In this document: positions 62,615 through 64,000 of the stretch, one piece after another | Layout: each line of letters begins with the position of its first letter | How positions within the stretch are numbered: the stretch's first letter is position 1 | Source of the DNA: Thermogemmatispora sp042408735 | GTDB lineage: Bacteria; Chloroflexota; Ktedonobacteria; Ktedonobacterales; Ktedonobacteraceae | Direction of reading: 5' to 3' | Assembly: GCF_042408735.1 (NCBI RefSeq) | Contig: NZ_JBHOQV010000014.1 | Span: forward strand, 26,642 to 90,641 | DNA length: 64,000 nt | Program-made: the position numbers and the translations under genes | The notes under the pieces: generated by a model | Database searches by the model: none | What the model saw: the letters and a program-made list of their open reading frames with translations, nothing else | Told to the model about the DNA's origin: nothing

Positions 62615-63340
62615 CTATTCGGCTCCCTCTTGTCCCCAACGCAGCGGGAATTCGTGCTCGACTGAGAACCAACTCGCTACCAAGACCATGTGGCTAATAT
62701 GCGTCAGCGTTTGCTTGTCTTTGCTGGTCCAACAGCCTCGCTGCACGACCAAGACCGGCTCATTTGTTACTAACTGTAGTAGTGCTTGTTCCTCTGGGGA
62801 GGCATTTCTCGCCAGGTAGCGGTCCCTTTCCCAAGCTGGGGAGAGAGATCGCAACTCCCGTATCCGCTTAATGACATCAAGCGACGGATCTCGCTGTATT
62901 TCAGCCAAAATTTCTCCCACTAATTCCACAGGATAGTAGGTGGACCAGAAACAGATTGGTATGCCATTTGCCAGGGTCATGCGAGTCCTGCGGACAAATC
63001 TCTGATCGCTATGAAGCCGGAAAGTTCTCGCAACCTCCTCCGGTAGATCAGTAATCTCTACGGAGATTGTCTTCGTTTCTGCCTGGTAACCCAATGAGCG
63101 CAGGAATACGGTCCAATCTCCGAGTAGCCCGGATATCAGAATAGGATCTCGTTGTTCCAGCCTCCCATCGCGTAACGCAAGCACTTCTGCTTTTTTGTAA
63201 AAGCGTGGGGTTGCTTTTCCTTCAAAGTGGTATGTCCGGAGACGAGGCTTAATGCGTTTGTAAAAAAGATTTCGCGACGCAGGCCAAAGCCGAAGCACCT
63301 CATCAATAGTGAGGTATTCTTCTCCATTGATGACCTTCAT
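62615..63340 (-). CDS. UTRA-domain regulator with excisionase-like HTH
   Basis: 241 residues. Residues 1-60 (EEYLTIDEVLRLWPASRNLFYKRIKPRL ... RFYKKAEVLAL) look like a MerR/excisionase-type HTH, not the GntR winged helix usual in front of UTRA. Residues 75-235 are UTRA: RRTRMTLANGIPICFWSTYYPVEL and EQALLQLVTNEPVLVVQRGCW, then HISHMVLVASWFSVEHEF. UTRA domains bind small sugars or nucleobase-like ligands. The start is set by AAGGAGG nine bases upstream. Confidence 0.75.
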   Translation of the reverse strand: MKVINGEEYLTIDEVLRLWPASRNLFYKRIKPRLRTYHFEGKATPRFYKKAEVLALRDGRLEQRDPILISGLLGDWTVFLRSLGYQAETKTISVEITDLPEEVARTFRLHSDQRFVRRTRMTLANGIPICFWSTYYPVELVGEILAEIQRDPSLDVIKRIRELRSLSPAWERDRYLARNASPEEQALLQLVTNEPVLVVQRGCWTSKDKQTLTHISHMVLVASWFSVEHEFPLRWGQEGAE

Positions 63341-63378
63341 CAATGCTTTCCTCCTTGGAACTCTCGGTTCCTTCTTCA

Positions 63379-63430
63379 ATCTTATCGCAACTGTGTTCTC
63401 TCTGTCAAATCTGTCTCGTGCCTGTCTCGT
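63379..63430 (-). promoter_or_regulatory. Promoter and direct-repeat operator of the UTRA-HD operon
   Basis: On the minus strand TTGACA (63403-63408), 18 bases, TAAGAT (63379-63384). Immediately upstream, ACGAGACAG occurs twice, at 63411-63419 and 63422-63430, exactly 11 bases apart. The repeats are placed for an activator or an autorepressor, plausibly the UTRA protein itself. Confidence 0.5.
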
Positions 63431-63459
63431 AAATTCCCCTGATTTTTGGATACGAAATA

Positions 63460-63488
63460 TTGATTTCTTGGTACATTCGTGGTATAAT
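63460..63488 (+). promoter_or_regulatory. Strong sigma-70-like promoter toward the right edge
   Basis: TTGATT (63460-63465), 17 bases, TATAAT (63483-63488), the best -10 in the window. Transcription would begin about 63495, just before the structured region. Confidence 0.6.
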
Positions 63489-63494
63489 CAGGGA

Positions 63495-63740
63495 CAGATA
63501 AGGACAAATTTCAAGGAGGCGCTCCCTTGGGCGCGGACCTGCTCGGAGACAGGTCCTGACTCGAACTCTGACAACTGAATACGGATCGGCCCGGCCAGGG
63601 GCCGGCGCCCGCGGCCACATGGCAGGGAGGTGGAGGCAGTCCGCGCAGTGGGCCGTTGCGGGCGGACCTCTGCACAGCTCCCCGGGGAGCTGTGCAGCAG
63701 CCGTAGCGGAGGCGTCCCGGCCACGATCCCTGGCGTTCTT
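63495..63740 (+). ncRNA. Structured RNA candidate, HEARO/omega-RNA-like
   Basis: No coding signal, but dense stems: GGACCTG/CAGGTCC (63535-63541, 63550-63556), CCGGCC/GGCCGG (63591-63605), GTCCGC/GCGGAC (63639-63667), and a perfect 28-base palindrome with arms CTGCACAGCTCCCC and GGGGAGCTGTGCAG (63670-63697). A small hairpin GCC-GTAGCGGA-GGC follows (63700-63713); a TAGCGGA loop is also in IscB guide-RNA scaffolds as I remember them. HEARO RNAs are common in Ktedonobacter and precede IscB or HNH genes. No IscB frame starts within the window, so the call is tentative. Confidence 0.45.
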
Positions 63741-63793
63741 TCCCCCTCTTTCTCATTCCCCCTATCTTTCTCCTATCCAACACGGAGGTGAAC

Positions 63794-63988
63794 ATGCCTC
63801 TCCCTTTCTGGGGAAGGCGTCTTCTCTTCCTTCCTCGCCCTCTCCCGGTGGCGAGAGTGATTGTGCCCTTTGAGGAGGTGTCTGGTTATGAGTTTGCCCT
63901 GGCGTTGGTCCTCTCCCCGTTGGTCCCGCAGGGCTGGGGACTCCCAGCGGATGTCCTCTTATGCTCGTCTGGTTTTGCGTGCCCGTGA
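63794..63988 (+). CDS. Possible short ORF after the structured RNA
   Basis: 64 codons starting MPLPFWGRRLLFLPRP, with GGAGGTG three bases before the ATG. No family likeness. It overlaps the next start in another frame and may only couple its translation, or be spurious. Confidence 0.25.
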   Translation: MPLPFWGRRLLFLPRPLPVARVIVPFEEVSGYEFALALVLSPLVPQGWGLPADVLLCSSGFACP

Positions 63989-64000
63989 TCGGTTGTGTGG
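63888..64000 (+). CDS. Start of an unidentified gene, cut by window end
   Basis: Opens MSLPWRWSSPRWSRRAG and continues SSYARLVLRARDRLCG to the edge. GAGGAGG lies nine bases before the ATG. The last residues (VLRARDRLCG) resemble the first zinc-ligand segment of HNH endonucleases (VLxRDxxxCxxC), which would fit the HEARO-like RNA upstream, but 37 residues cannot decide it. Confidence 0.4.
   Translation, partial: MSLPWRWSSPRWSRRAGDSQRMSSYARLVLRARDRLC

Overview
The window looks like chromosomal DNA of a GC-rich member of the Chloroflexota, most likely class Ktedonobacteria (a Thermogemmatispora- or Ktedonobacter-like bacterium). This rests on the mix of gene families: lipoproteins and secreted enzymes with Pro/Thr linkers, an HspR-controlled chaperone cluster, a LexA repressor, TnpB/IS607 debris and KGG-repeat proteins. 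It is inference, because no rRNA is present.

Layout. 0-12 kb: a cut-off SHMT-like enzyme, ligA, a phospholipase-D-like lipoprotein, a CBS/DRTGG family II pyrophosphatase, an M28 peptidase with a PKD domain, a ubiquitin-like/WD40 membrane protein, a polyprenyl diphosphate synthase and a zinc-finger membrane protein. 12-24 kb: folP-folC, a KGG stress protein, an acyl-CoA ligase, a catalytically dead asparagine-synthetase homologue, a C39-like protein, a PIG-L deacetylase, a lipoate-ligase-like protein and an unknown gene. 24-34 kb: MFS exporter, MerR regulator, then hspR-grpE, dnaK and dnaJ. 34-45 kb: manganese catalase, thiO-like oxidase, peptide-binding lipoprotein, tRNA-Arg(UCU), a tnpB pseudogene, rpsU-ybeY-dgkA, then envelope/polysaccharide genes (flippase-like protein, O-antigen ligase, UDP-glucuronate decarboxylase). 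46-56 kb: decayed IS607 element, CPBP protease, DUF6483-like protein, gltX, bifunctional nuclease, lexA, a disordered membrane protein, DedA. 56-64 kb: GH18 chitinase, RibD-like reductase, amino-acid permease, a 5'-truncated hydrolase joined to a duplicated piece of the 9 kb WD40 gene, an HD phosphohydrolase/UTRA-regulator pair, and a highly structured RNA-like region.

Most genes are single housekeeping units or short operons. The accessory signal is mostly remnants of TnpB-type elements: a tnpB pseudogene, an IS607 relic, an IS605-like palindrome, and a candidate HEARO/omega-type RNA at the right edge. There is also one 284-bp dispersed duplication that has broken a gene. The points most worth a second look are that RNA, the inactive AsnB homologue, the Xis-type-HTH/UTRA protein coupled to an HD enzyme, the CTG-started rpsU, and several well-formed operators (hspR, manganese catalase, lexA, chitinase).
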